A stretch of 64,000 nucleotides of DNA from JAWKIJ01 sp041394325 (GCA_041394325.1 JAWKIJ010000001.1:620001-684000); one strand, 5' to 3'; shown: positions 54,054-63,816, numbered from the stretch's first letter. Numbers and translations are program-made. The notes: generated by a model not told the origin, from the letters alone.

Positions 54054-55317
54054 ATGGGCCGAACGCCACGCTCCGTCGGCCGGATACGGCCCGATCGTGC
54101 GCTTCGTCGATTCGTCGACCTGCTCGGCCCGTCGGGCGGCGCGGCGCGCCAGAGCCTGGGAGCCCTGGTGCTCAACTCGACGACCAGCTTCGCGGCAGGA
54201 GCAATGCTCGTCGGATTCGAACCCACATGGCGCCGCCTCGCCCCCATGTTGATCCTCGTTCCCGCCGCGATCGGCCTCCGCGGCAACGTCTACTCGACGA
54301 TGGGAAATCGTCTCTCGACCGCGATCCACACCGGCACGTTCCGCCTGTCGTTCCGGCGTGACTCGGTGCTCGCGCAGAACCTCGCTGCCTCGTTCGCGCT
54401 CACGGCGATCCTCTCGGTGGTCCTCGCAGTGTTCGCAAAGGTGCTCGCGACCGCGTTGGACACGGCACAACACGTCTCGGTATTGGAGTTGATCTGCGTG
54501 TCGGTCCTCGGTGGACTGCTTGGTTCGGCCGTCGTCGCCGCTGTCACCGTTGCGCTCACGTTCGGCGCCGTCCGCTTCGAGTGGGACCTCGACTACCTCG
54601 TGTCGCCGACGGTTTCGACGATCGGCGACGTCGCCACCATCCCGGCACTATGGCTCGCAGCACAGCTCGTCATCGGCGGGGCACCCGCCAACGCGATCGG
54701 CGCACTCCTGGTCCTCGTCGCCGTAGCCGCCGCCGTATGGGCATTTCGGACGCGGCTGGTGGAGATCACACAGATCTGTCGGGAGTCACTACCGGTACTG
54801 GCCGTCGCGATCGCGCTCTCGGGCTTCGCCGGCGTCATCCTGCAGTCCCGTCAACGCATCCTCACCGACCTACCCACGGTCGGCGTGTTGCAACCGGCGT
54901 TCGTGTCCTCGGCCGGTGCGCTCGGGGGCATCCTGTGTGGCCGGGTCGCGACCAACCTGCACCTTGGATCGGTCCGACCGACGATGATTCCCGGGAGCGA
55001 GACCCGCCGGGACTTCTCACTGATCGCGTGGCTCGCCGGCCCGGTGCTGCTGTTCAACGCCGCCGGCGTGGGTGACCGCGTCGGTCGCCGAACCGAGTGC
55101 CACGCCCGGGTTCTGGTGGCTGCTCCTCGTCAGCCTCACCGCATCGAGTGTGACGATGGTGTTCGTCGCCATGCTGGCGTACTTCTCGACGATTGCGGCG
55201 TGGCGGTTCAACGTCGACCCCGATTCGGTGGGTGTGCCGTTGGTGACAGCGTCGGTCGACTTCGTCGGCACGATGGCGCTGGTGTCCGCGGTGGTCCTGT
55301 TCGGCCTCACCCGCTGA
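54054..55317 (+). CDS. MgtE/SLC41-type divalent cation transporter, membrane domains only (frameshifted)
   Basis: A polytopic transporter of about 420 residues with two MgtE-type membrane repeats and no cytosolic CBS or N domain. The first repeat has LVPAAIGLRGNVYSTMGNRLSTAIHTG and WDLDYLVSPTVSTIGDVATIPALW. The second has VLQPAFVSSAGALGGILCGRVATNLHLG and DPDSVGVPLVTASVDFVGTMAL. The last ~80 residues are in another frame; removing one G from the run at 55070-55072 gives AAGVVTASVAEPSATPGFWWLL. Tandem repeats in one chain resemble SLC41 proteins. Likely substrate is magnesium. Loss of gating domains suggests different regulation from MgtE. Confidence 0.82.
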
Positions 55318-55336
55318 CGGGTCCCGATCGGCGAAT

Positions 55337-55351
55337 CTGACGGACCGTCAG
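55337..55351. promoter_or_regulatory. Operator-like inverted repeat before the acyl-CoA dehydrogenase operon
   Basis: CTGACGGACCGTCAG has 7-bp perfect arms around a single A. It lies directly upstream of the TAACGT -10, where a TetR-type repressor would block RNA polymerase. A related TGACCGACCGGTCCA precedes another acyl-CoA dehydrogenase at 63830. Confidence 0.55.
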
Positions 55352-55352
55352 A

Positions 55353-55358
55353 TAACGT
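55353..55358 (+). promoter_or_regulatory. -10 hexamer TAACGT, leaderless start
   Basis: GATAACGT is 9 nt before the ATG at 55368 and 1 nt beyond the inverted repeat. Confidence 0.5.
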
Positions 55359-55367
55359 CGCCGGTCG

Positions 55368-56555
55368 ATGGACCTGGACTTCACGCAGGACGAGTTGGAC
55401 TTCCGCGACGAGGCACGGACGTGGCTCGCCGAGCATCTCCCCACCGAGGATCGCCCGCCCAACGGCCGGGCGATGCGCGACTTCGACCTCGCGTGGCAGC
55501 GAACCCTCTTCGAGGGAGGCTGGGCCGGGATCAACTGGCCCGTCGAGTTCGGCGGTCGCGGTCTCGACGACATCCGCCAGATGATCTGGTACGAGGAGTT
55601 CGCGCGCGCCGACCCCCCGTTCACTCTCAACAACTCCTGCACGTTCGTGGGCAACAACCACGGTGGTCCGACGCTGATCGTCAGCGGGTCGGACGAACAG
55701 AAGTCGTTCCATCTTCCGAGGATCCTCCGCGGCGAGACGGTGTGGTGCCAGGGGTTCTCCGAACCAGGAGCGGGAAGCGACCTCGCGTCGTTGAGCTGTC
55801 GGGCGGTCGTGGACGGCGACGAGTTGGTGGTGAGCGGCCAGAAGATCTGGACCTCCTACGCCCATGTCGCCGACTATCAGGAACTGCTGGTCAGAACCGA
55901 CCCGTCCGCGCCCAAGCACAAGGGCATCTCATGGGTGATCTGTGACATGTCCTCGCCGGGGATCGACATCCGCGAGATCACCACGATGAGCCACGTCAAC
56001 GACTTCTGTGAGGTCTTCTACGACGACGTGCGGATCCCCCTGTCCAACGTCGTGGGCGAGCTGAACGACGGGTGGCGGGTGACGATGACGACGCTCGGGT
56101 TCGAGCGGGGCACCGCCTTCATGGCCGACCAGGTCGAGCTGGCCGCGGTGGTGGAACGCCTGATCGACGAGGCCCGGACCCGCGTCGGGCCCGACGGCCG
56201 GCGACCGGCCATCGCCGACGACGAGGTCGCACGTCGACTCGCCCGCGCCCGCGCCGAGGTCACCGCTCTGAAGGCGATGACGATCGCCGGGATCAGCCGG
56301 ACGCGGCGAACGGGTGTGCCCGGCCCGGAGAGTTCGATGACGCGGCTGTTCCACGGCGAGCTGCACCAGCGCGTGTACCAGTTGGCGCTCGACATCATCG
56401 GCGCCGACGCGCTGCGGTTGACCCCCGTCGACGGCAACGACAGTTGGACCGGACCGTATCTCCAGAGCTTCGCCTACACCATCGGCGGGGGCACCACCGA
56501 CATTCAACGCAACATCATCGGCGAGCGCGTCCTGGGCCTGCCGCGGATCAAGTAA
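55368..56555 (+). CDS. Acyl-CoA dehydrogenase
   Basis: A 395-residue FAD flavoprotein catalysing alpha,beta-dehydrogenation of an acyl-CoA. MDLDFTQDELDFRDEARTWL is the N-terminal helix, WCQGFSEPGAGSDLASL the FAD/substrate loop, GQKIWTSYAHVADY the beta domain, and YTIGGGTTDIQRNIIGERVLGLPR the C-terminal FAD-binding motif. It is followed after 41 nt by a shorter, divergent partner. Such pairs form alpha2-beta2 heterotetramers in actinobacterial steroid and fatty-acid catabolism. An inverted repeat over the promoter suggests TetR control. Confidence 0.94.
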   Translation: MDLDFTQDELDFRDEARTWLAEHLPTEDRPPNGRAMRDFDLAWQRTLFEGGWAGINWPVEFGGRGLDDIRQMIWYEEFARADPPFTLNNSCTFVGNNHGGPTLIVSGSDEQKSFHLPRILRGETVWCQGFSEPGAGSDLASLSCRAVVDGDELVVSGQKIWTSYAHVADYQELLVRTDPSAPKHKGISWVICDMSSPGIDIREITTMSHVNDFCEVFYDDVRIPLSNVVGELNDGWRVTMTTLGFERGTAFMADQVELAAVVERLIDEARTRVGPDGRRPAIADDEVARRLARARAEVTALKAMTIAGISRTRRTGVPGPESSMTRLFHGELHQRVYQLALDIIGADALRLTPVDGNDSWTGPYLQSFAYTIGGGTTDIQRNIIGERVLGLPRIK

Positions 56556-56596
56556 CGGCCGTCGAATCTGCACGGGCACGAGCGAGGACGAGCACC

Positions 56597-57571
56597 ATGG
56601 ATCTACTTCCCAACGACGAGCAGGCCGAGATCGTGGCATCGGTCGCCGCGATGATCGCGGCGCGCCAGACCCTGGGCGAACCCCTCGCCGACTCCCTCTG
56701 GGAGTCGGGAGCCGACCAGGGGTGGCTCGGGCTCTCGATCCCCGAGGAATGTGGTGGAGTGGGCTACGGACCCATCGAGGCCACCCTCTTGTTCATGGAG
56801 CTCGGTCGCGCCGTCGTCCCCGGCCCGTTTCTCGCCACGGCGCTGGCGGCCCACGTCGCCGCGACGGCGGGGAGGGTCGATCTCGCCGGGAGCCTCGTCG
56901 GCGGACGTGCCCGGGTCGCACTCGCACAGCCCTACGAGGAAGGGCACTCGCTGCTCGACCGCCCGGATGCGACCTACGCGCTCCGCTTCGTCGACGGCAC
57001 CGTCGCGATCGTCGACCTCGACGGGCTACCCGACCGCCCGATCGACTCGATCGACGTCCTGGTGCCGATCTCCGCCACGACCGCCCTCGACGATGCCGCG
57101 ATCATTGCGTCGGTGCACGGCTCCGATGCCGATGCCGTGGCACGACTGGCCACGCTGTGGACCGCCGCGATGCTGGCGGGGATCGCCGCAGCGACGACGG
57201 ACCAGTCGGTGCAGTACTCGATCGACCGCGAGCAGTTCGGTCAACCCATCGGCGGCTTCCAGGCGGTCAAGCACCGGTGCGCCGACATGGCGACACGATC
57301 CGAGGCGGCGAGTTGTCAGGTCGCGTACGCCGCGGTCGCCACCGACAACCGCCGTGACGACGCCGACGCACACGTCAGGGCGGCACGAGCGGTCGCCGCG
57401 GACGCCGCCATCACGAACGCACGGGTGAACGTGCAGAACCACGGCGGGATCGGGTTCACGTGGGAGCACTCGGCGCACCGATACGTGACCCGGTCGCTGA
57501 TCATGAGCCGCCTCGTCGACACGGTCGAATCGAACCTCGCGGCGACGCTGGCCGCGCCCGCACCCCGCTAG
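56597..57571 (+). CDS. Acyl-CoA dehydrogenase, short partner subunit
   Basis: A 324-residue acyl-CoA dehydrogenase-like protein. LPNDEQAEIVASVAAMIA starts it, WLGLSIPEECGGVGYGPIEA and a shortened middle domain follow, and YSIDREQFGQPIGGFQAVKHRCADM and HGGIGFTWEHSAHRYVTRSL form the helical C-terminal domain. The central beta domain is reduced and FAD-binding residues are incomplete, as in the partner chain of heteromeric FadE complexes. It probably pairs with the dehydrogenase just upstream. The ATG at 56597 is placed by the N-terminal family motif. Confidence 0.9.
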   Translation: MDLLPNDEQAEIVASVAAMIAARQTLGEPLADSLWESGADQGWLGLSIPEECGGVGYGPIEATLLFMELGRAVVPGPFLATALAAHVAATAGRVDLAGSLVGGRARVALAQPYEEGHSLLDRPDATYALRFVDGTVAIVDLDGLPDRPIDSIDVLVPISATTALDDAAIIASVHGSDADAVARLATLWTAAMLAGIAAATTDQSVQYSIDREQFGQPIGGFQAVKHRCADMATRSEAASCQVAYAAVATDNRRDDADAHVRAARAVAADAAITNARVNVQNHGGIGFTWEHSAHRYVTRSLIMSRLVDTVESNLAATLAAPAPR

Positions 57572-57696
57572 CGACCGACGAAACCCGGCTCCGCCGCACA
57601 CGGGTTCGACCGCACCACCGATATCGTGTGGCGGCGCGAACCCGCGTGTCTCATCGACGCCGAGCCACCCGGCGAGGCAACAGGAGCACTTCGATC

Positions 57697-58551
57697 ATGG
57701 CCATCGCCCAGCATCCCCGCCATCGCCTCATCGCGGCGATCGCCCTGTCGACCCTCGCGCTGACCGCCTGCGGCAACGACAAGACGTCGAGCGCCGACAA
57801 GCAGGGCTCGACGACCGTCGCCGGCAAGGCCGGAGCGCCGACAACCGCCGGGACGACCGAGCGGGTGACCGGCGAGGACGTCGACAAGACCGAGTTCATG
57901 AAACGCCTCACCGACTCGGTGAAACACTACACCACGGCCCACACCACGATGTCGATGTCGATGTCGGGCCAGGACATCACCGTCAACGGAGAGGTCGACT
58001 ACCGGACCACGCCGGCGTCGATGGCGATGACCATGAAGTCGGCGGTCGCCGGGGGCGACACCGAGATCATCCTGGTCGACGGGATGATGTACATGAAGAT
58101 GGCAAGCCTCGGCGACAAGTACATGAAGTTGTCCGTCGCCGACGGCGCCTCCGCCATGGGGAGCATGACCGAGATCACAGACTCGATGGACCCCGTGAAC
58201 GCGATGAAGTCGATGTCCGATGCCGTGACCGTCGTGAAGCTGGTGGGCGAGGATACGGTCGACGGTGCGGCGACCAAGCACTATGCGATGGTGATCGACT
58301 CCGCGAAGTTGACGGCCGGGATCGGCAGTGCCGGTTCCGGCTCGGTGCCGAAGCAGGTCACCTACAACCTGTGGCTCGACGACCAGGACCGGATCCGCAA
58401 GACCGAGATGGACCTGGGCACCGTGGGGAAGGTGACGATGACGCTCGACCGATTGGGAGAGCCTGTCACGATCGCCGCACCGCCGGCCGATCAGATCTCC
58501 GAGATGTCCATCCCGAACATGCCGACCGGTTCGACACCCGGATCGAAGTAG
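57697..58551 (+). CDS. LppX/LprAFG-family lipoprotein
   Basis: A 284-residue lipoprotein with signal LIAAIALSTLALTACG and a Ser/Thr/Gly linker. The folded part begins VDKTEFMKRLTDSVKHYTTAHTTMSM, has alternating strands (ITVNGEVDYRTTPASMAMTM, MYMKMASLGDKYMKLSV) and a late YNLWLDDQDRIRKTEMDL. This is the LolA-like half-barrel seen in mycobacterial LprG and LppX, which carry acylated lipids across the periplasm. Methionine content is unusually high. CAGGAG precedes the ATG at 57697. It stands alone after the dehydrogenase pair. Confidence 0.82.
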   Translation: MAIAQHPRHRLIAAIALSTLALTACGNDKTSSADKQGSTTVAGKAGAPTTAGTTERVTGEDVDKTEFMKRLTDSVKHYTTAHTTMSMSMSGQDITVNGEVDYRTTPASMAMTMKSAVAGGDTEIILVDGMMYMKMASLGDKYMKLSVADGASAMGSMTEITDSMDPVNAMKSMSDAVTVVKLVGEDTVDGAATKHYAMVIDSAKLTAGIGSAGSGSVPKQVTYNLWLDDQDRIRKTEMDLGTVGKVTMTLDRLGEPVTIAAPPADQISEMSIPNMPTGSTPGSK

Positions 58552-58700
58552 GCGAACAAGGAACGAGAACGAGGAGAACGAAGAGGCGGCGAAGTAGCCC
58601 GAAGTGGCCGCCGAGTTCGGGTGCATGCACCCGAGCGGGGCTCATGGGCCCGACCGCGAGCCGTCACGTGGTGGGCTCGACCCGAGCCCTCCAGGTCGAC

Positions 58701-59489
58701 TCAAGCGGCGGGCACCGAGGTCGGCGAGGCCGGCGTCTCGGCCTTGGCAGCGGTGTTGACCCCGGGTGTCTCTGCGATGAGTCCGGCGCGGGGACGGAGG
58801 AGGAACGAGGCGACGCTCGGCAGGTCGAGGGCCGCCGGCGCGGCCGAGCCGCCGATCTGGGTTTCCACGACGAAGGTGTTGATGTAGTCGCCGTGGTCGT
58901 AGGCGCCGGGGTGAAGACCCGCGCCGACGCCGTTGAGCCTGGCGACCGTGTTGCTGGACTCGTAGGTACCGATGCCGATCGCGTCGAACTCACAGGTCCC
59001 GTCGCTGACGCTGACGAGGCCCACTCCGAAGGGGAGGGCTCCGAGGCCCATCGTGAACACGCCCGCGTGCCCGTTACCGGACTTGGCGAGGCCGTACACC
59101 GTCCCGATGGAACCCTTGTCGTCGCGGCCGACGTTCACCTGCGAGCCCTTGAGGTCGACACCTTCCTTGCAACTCGACGCCGGCGAGTCCGCGAATCGGA
59201 TGTCGAAGCTCAGCGTGCCCGACGTGACGAGTTCGCCGGGCCAGGCCACCAGAGGTGCCGCCGCGGCCGCTGCGGGGGCCTCGACCTCGGGGGCGACCGT
59301 GGTGGTCGACTCCTCGGGCGCCGCCACCGCCGGCGCGGCGGTCGTGGGTACCTCGGTCGTGGGTGCGACGGTGGTCGCGGCGACGGCGTCGTCGATTGTC
59401 GCGGGCGTTTCCTGTGCCCCGGCATTGCCGACCCAGAGGCAGGTCGTCGCAAGCGTGAGCACCGCCATCGCTCCGTAACGTCGCTTCAC
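58701..59489 (-). CDS. Secreted protein of unknown function
   Basis: A 262-residue exported protein. The GTG at 59489 follows AAAGGTG, and the signal peptide AVLTLATTCLWVGNAGA is probably cut before QE. An Ala/Thr/Val/Pro-rich linker (about 25-85) leads to a beta-rich domain of about 150 residues containing GTLSFDIRFADSPASSC, GSIGTVYGLAKSGNGHAGVF and GTCEFDAIGIGTYE. Two cysteines (ASSCKEG and DGTCEFD) may form a disulfide. The tail (AAKAETPASPTSVPAA) is disordered and has no sortase or PEP-CTERM motif. Fold and role are unknown. Confidence 0.75.
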   Translation of the reverse strand: MKRRYGAMAVLTLATTCLWVGNAGAQETPATIDDAVAATTVAPTTEVPTTAAPAVAAPEESTTTVAPEVEAPAAAAAAPLVAWPGELVTSGTLSFDIRFADSPASSCKEGVDLKGSQVNVGRDDKGSIGTVYGLAKSGNGHAGVFTMGLGALPFGVGLVSVSDGTCEFDAIGIGTYESSNTVARLNGVGAGLHPGAYDHGDYINTFVVETQIGGSAAPAALDLPSVASFLLRPRAGLIAETPGVNTAAKAETPASPTSVPAA

Positions 59490-59567
59490 CGTGTCACCTT
59501 TCGGTCGCCCGAGGCCATCGCCCCGCCCAGTCTGTCCCACCGTGGCCCGATGTGCACGCAGTACGCG

Positions 59568-59581
59568 AACCTCAGGAGGTT
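59568..59581. promoter_or_regulatory. Interrupted palindrome between divergent genes
   Basis: AACCTCAGGAGGTT has 6-bp arms and sits between the secreted-protein gene (leftward) and the alkylsulfatase-like gene (rightward). It could be a shared operator. The rest of the 221-nt interval shows nothing else I can support. Confidence 0.3.
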
Positions 59582-59710
59582 TTTCAGGGTACCCCGGCAC
59601 CTCTGGAGGCACAAGGGACCGGGGGACCCAACCCGCGTCCCCGCCCGTGCGCGACCATCGACGGCGTTGGCCCGCCGCCGCGGGCGATGCACACGAGGGG
59701 AGCGCCGAAC

Positions 59711-60961
59711 ATGGCGAGAAGCGGAGCGGATGTCTGGGCCGCCTCGGAGGATCTGATCGAGGGACGGACGGTCATCGATTCGCACCATCCGGTGTCGATC
59801 GCGACCGGTGCGACCCTTTGCGAGGTCGACGACCGCGTCGCGTTCGTCGAATCCTTCGCGAACGCCGTCGCCGTTCGCGACTCCGGCCATCTCGGTCTCG
59901 TCGACGCCGGAAGCCCGCTCCACGCGGATGCGATCGTCGGCGAGGTGCGGAGTTGGACCGCCGATCCGCTGAGAGTCGCCGTCTACACACACGGCCACGT
60001 CGACCACATCTACGGGGTCGCCCGATTCGAGGCGGAGGGCAATGGCGACGCCCATGTGATCGCCCACGAAGCGGTGACCCGCCGCTTCGACCGCTACGAA
60101 CTGACCGCCGGGTACAACGGCCTGATCAACCAACGGCAGTTCCAACTGCCCGCGCCGTACTTTCCAGGTGACTACCGGTACCCCGACGAGACCTACGTCG
60201 ACTCGACCACTGCCGTCGTCGGCACCCTGCCCCTGGAACTCCGCCATGACAGAGGTGAGACCGATGACGCCACATGGGTGTGGTTGCCCGAGAGCCGGGC
60301 GGTCGCGACCGGCGATCTGTTCATCTGGGCGTCACCCAACTGCGGAAACCCCCAGAAGGTGCAACGGTATTGCGACGAATGGGCCGCCGCCCTGCGCTCC
60401 ATGGCCGACCTCGAGCCGGAGTTCCTCCTCCCGGGACACGGGTTGCCCATCGCGGGGGCGGACCGGGTTCGCCGGGCTCTGACCGACACGGCCCGCTACC
60501 TCCAATCGCTGTTCGACCAGACGATCGACCTCATGAACGAGGGAGCCCGGCTCGACGACATCATCCACACGGTGACCGCTCCCGCGGACCTCGTGGACCG
60601 GCCGTACCTCCAACCGGTCTACGACGAGCCCGAGTTCGTCGTGCGCAACATCTGGCGCCTCTACGGGGGGTGGTACGACGGCAACCCCGCTCGCCTGAAG
60701 CCGGCACCCGACTCCGCGGTCGCGGCCGAGGTCGCCGCGCTCGCCGGCGGGGTGATGGTGCTCGCGGAGCGTGCTCTGGGCCTCGCCGAGTCCGGGGATC
60801 ACCGGCTCGCCGGGCACCTGATCGAATACGCGACCCTCGCGGCGCCCGAGGACCCCGAGGTCCGGGCGATCCGCGCCCGGGTCTTCGGGGAGCGGGCTTC
60901 GGTGGAGCGCTCCACGATGGCGCGCGGCGTGTTCACCTGGGCCGCCGACCACGCCACCTGA
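59711..60961 (+). CDS. Metallo-beta-lactamase-fold hydrolase, alkylsulfatase-like
   Basis: A 416-residue protein. The MBL zinc motif is YTHGHVDHIYG, a second His is in VIAHEAV, ATGDLFIWASPNCGNPQKVQRY and FLLPGHGLPI provide further metal ligands. After about residue 270 a helical region with FVVRNIWRLYGGWYDGNPARLKPA matches the dimerisation domain of SdsA1-type alkylsulfatases, which release alcohols from alkyl sulfate esters. The C-terminal sterol-carrier-like domain of full-length members is missing. It has no signal peptide. GAGGGGAG precedes the ATG at 59711. It converges on the acyltransferase gene. Confidence 0.85.
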   Translation: MARSGADVWAASEDLIEGRTVIDSHHPVSIATGATLCEVDDRVAFVESFANAVAVRDSGHLGLVDAGSPLHADAIVGEVRSWTADPLRVAVYTHGHVDHIYGVARFEAEGNGDAHVIAHEAVTRRFDRYELTAGYNGLINQRQFQLPAPYFPGDYRYPDETYVDSTTAVVGTLPLELRHDRGETDDATWVWLPESRAVATGDLFIWASPNCGNPQKVQRYCDEWAAALRSMADLEPEFLLPGHGLPIAGADRVRRALTDTARYLQSLFDQTIDLMNEGARLDDIIHTVTAPADLVDRPYLQPVYDEPEFVVRNIWRLYGGWYDGNPARLKPAPDSAVAAEVAALAGGVMVLAERALGLAESGDHRLAGHLIEYATLAAPEDPEVRAIRARVFGERASVERSTMARGVFTWAADHAT

Positions 60962-60969
60962 CTCGTACC

Positions 60970-63056
60970 TCAACCGGGATGTGAGGCGCGGTAGGCCTGG
61001 TCGATCGCGCCGCGGGACCACCGGGCGAGTTCGGTGAGCGCGCCGACGGTGAAGTGAAGGCCGTCGGGCCTCGCGCTCCCCTTCCCCGATGCGAATCGAT
61101 GAAGGCCTTGATGTCGAGCACCACCGCCGTGGCGAGCCGCGACCGTGCGGACGGACCGTCGCCACGAATCGACCCATCGCGGGTCGCACACGGAGTCGGT
61201 GCCATGACCATCGCAATACAACAGTGCGTTGGGTCGCTTGGGCACTGCGGGCATGGTCATGATCAGTGCCGCACCATTGGCGCTCAGCAACGTCGCCGCC
61301 TCGTCGAGGGCGGCCTCATGTTGAGCGATGCCCTTCGGCGAGAGGAAGTCGGCATCGTCCACGCCGTGGATGTCGGGTACGGGATTGAGATACATCACCG
61401 CGACCTCGGGCTGGATCGTCGCGACGGCTTCACGCCAAACGACCCGCCAATCCGGACATTTCTCATCACCGAGCGAGCATCCGAGGATCGTGCGATCCCA
61501 GATCCTCAGCATGGGGTCGCGGAGGCGGCCGAGGCCGTTGGAGAAGCCCCGACCCGTCGAGTCGCCCACCACCAGCACGTCGATCTGCCCGTCACAGGCG
61601 ACCTCGGACGGATCGAGCGGGGCGATCTCGGAGTTGGGGTCGTACACCGGCGTCGAGCCCGGCACGGTCGACACCGTGGCACCGGCTGCCCTCGGGACGC
61701 ACGCTGTCGTACTCGGCGCAGGAGTCACGGTCACCTGATCGCCGACCGTCGATGGGCTCGTGCGGTTGTCGGTGGTCGGGACGACATCCGCCGCCGCCGC
61801 CGTCGTCGTCGGGTCCTTGGCCTTTCCGAGGCCCCTCTCCACCACTGCGCTCACCGTCTCCTCCGGACGGGCGACCACGAGCGTCGACACCGCGACGACC
61901 GCCAATGCGGTCGCGGCTCCCCACACGACCCGCGGCCCGCGCGCCGATGGATCATCGGTTGCTCCACCCACCGGTACAGCAGCGCGGCGCCCCCGAGCGA
62001 TCCGACCACCACCACCGGGACGGACAGCCACCACGATCGGCTCGGGCCGAGCGCGACGATCAGCGGCCAGTGGATGAGGTAGACGCCGTAGGAGCGCCGT
62101 CCGAGCCACACCATCGACGGGTGTGCCAACGGCGTTCCGGCACCCCACCACATGGCCGCCAGGACGATCCCCGCGGCCGCCACCGCCACCAGCGCGAACC
62201 CACCGCGACGTAGGTGATCGTCCTCGGGCGACGACACCACGCACACGACCGTGAGCACCACCGCGCCGGCGACCGCCCAGGCAGCCACCGCACGTCGAAC
62301 GCCCGGCGCCGCACTACGGGGCGCGAGGATCCCCGAACCCGGGGCCGCCGGAGCGACGATCCACGCGAGTGCGGCACCGATCACGAGGGCGACCGCGCGC
62401 GACCGGGCGTCGAGGTAGGCGTCCGCCGGCGATGCTCCCAACGCCCACCAGATGCTGACGGCTCCCATCGCGGCGAGCACTCCGAGGGCGATCCGGCGTT
62501 GCATCCTTACCCGTCGAGCAAGCCGTCGACCCAGCCACAGGAGCACGATCGTGACCACTGGCCACACGAAGTAGAACTGCTCCTCCAGGGAAAGCGACCA
62601 GTAGTGCCGGACCGGGGAGTCGCCTCCGAACTGTCGGAGGTACCCGCCGTGGTGCAGCACCCAGTAGTTCTCGATGTGGGCGAAGGCCGCGAGGGTGTCG
62701 CCGGGCAGACCGGCTTGAACATCGGGGTTCCACGTACCGAAGAGGCCGGCGCACGCGATCACCCCGAGTACCAGCCACGCCGCCGCCCAGAGCCGTCGGG
62801 CTCGCCGACGGTAGAAGGCGAGCAGGTCGATCGAGCCCTCGCGGTCGCGTTCGGCCAGGAGCAGTGCCGTGACCAGGTAGCCGGAGACCACGAAGAACAC
62901 GTCGACTCCGATGAAGCCCCCCGGCATCAACCGGTCGTCGAAGTGGTAGATGGCGACGAGCACGACCGCGATCGCCCGCAATCCGTCGACGGAATCGATC
63001 CTCACTCGCGTCGGTGCGTCCCCGACGCCGCTCGCGCCGACCGTCGTCGTTGCCAT
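60970..63056 (-). CDS. Membrane acyltransferase (AT3/OafA-like) with C-terminal SGNH domain (frameshifted)
   Basis: A fused O-acyltransferase of about 695 residues after repair. The AT3 part has RIDSVDGLRAIAVVLVAIYHF with the conserved His, MPGGFIGVDVFFVVSGYLV, HYWSLSLEEQFYFVWP and about ten helices up to RRSYGVYLIHWPL. A Thr-rich linker then leads to the SGNH esterase-like domain (VLVVGDSTGRGFSNGL, late DGLHF). Shifts occur near 61940-61950, near 61124-61128 and at 61084-61087; the last two compensate each other and restore VVLDIKAFIDS. Such proteins transfer acetyl groups to cell-surface glycans. GAGGTGG precedes the ATG at 63056. Confidence 0.85.
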
Positions 63057-63274
63057 CGTCCACCTCGAAGTAACTGTCGGGCGGCCCGCTCCGCCCACGT
63101 CGCCGCGCCCGGCCGCCCGGAGGGGGCGGTGAGATGACGAGCCGCCCGCCCGCCGTCCGCCGACCGTCATCCTCGCAGCCGCGACCCCGATTCGCAACGC
63201 GCCGCGACGAGCCGAGCCCGACCACGCCGATGACTACGGTCGGACGTCGAAGGACGAGCGACGGAGGACGACCA

Positions 63275-63769
63275 ATGTCCGTGTACGACATCGACATCGA
63301 CGCATTGAACGGGACGCCCGACCTGCTGGGGGGCTTGGCCGGGAGCACGGGGTTGTTCGTCAACACCGCCTCGAAGTGCGGTCTGACGCCACAGTACGAA
63401 CGACTCCAGGCACTCCAGGACCGCTTCGGTGACCGGGGCTTCACCGTCGTCGGCTTTCCCTGCAACCAGTTCCTCGAACAGGAGCCGGGCACATCCGACG
63501 AGATCGCCGAGTTCTGCCAGGTCGAATACGGCGTCACGTTCCCGCTGTCGCAGAAGATCGAGGTGAACGACGAGCACCGCCACCCGTTGTTCGCCGAGTT
63601 GACGCTGGCGGCCGACGCGGAGGGCTACTCGGGCGACGTGCGTTGGAACTTCGAGAAGTGGCTCGTGAACGGCGACGGCGACGTGATCGCCCGGTTCGCC
63701 CCCACCGTCGAGCCCGACGACCCGTCGATCATCGGAGCGATCGAGGCGGCACTCGACGAACAGGGCTGA
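63275..63769 (+). CDS. Glutathione peroxidase family thiol peroxidase
   Basis: A 164-residue thioredoxin-fold peroxidase. The peroxidatic cysteine is in FVNTASKCGLTPQY, the resolving-type cysteine and Gln in VGFPCNQFLEQEPG, and the conserved tryptophan-asparagine in VRWNFEKWLVN. With a Cys instead of selenocysteine and actinobacterial context it likely uses thioredoxin or mycothiol systems to reduce peroxides. It is cytosolic. GGAGG lies correctly before the ATG at 63275; an upstream in-frame ATG adds a basic tail and is rejected. Confidence 0.93.
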   Translation: MSVYDIDIDALNGTPDLLGGLAGSTGLFVNTASKCGLTPQYERLQALQDRFGDRGFTVVGFPCNQFLEQEPGTSDEIAEFCQVEYGVTFPLSQKIEVNDEHRHPLFAELTLAADAEGYSGDVRWNFEKWLVNGDGDVIARFAPTVEPDDPSIIGAIEAALDEQG

Positions 63770-63800
63770 GCGACCGCCATCGCCCGGCGTCCGTCGAAAT

Positions 63801-63815
63801 TGACCGACCGGTCCA
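63801..63815. promoter_or_regulatory. Operator-like imperfect inverted repeat before an acyl-CoA dehydrogenase gene
   Basis: TGACCGACCGGTCCA has GACC/GGTC arms and lies 1 nt upstream of the TAGCGT -10. It shares TGACnGACCG with the site at 55337. Confidence 0.4.
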
Positions 63816-63816
63816 G

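Noticed and set aside
8116..55072. Programmed ribosomal frameshifting or phase variation as the cause of split genes
   Set aside because: There are no common slippery heptamers. Runs are only 3-5 bases, both directions occur, and unrelated housekeeping-type genes are affected. Sequencing error is simpler.
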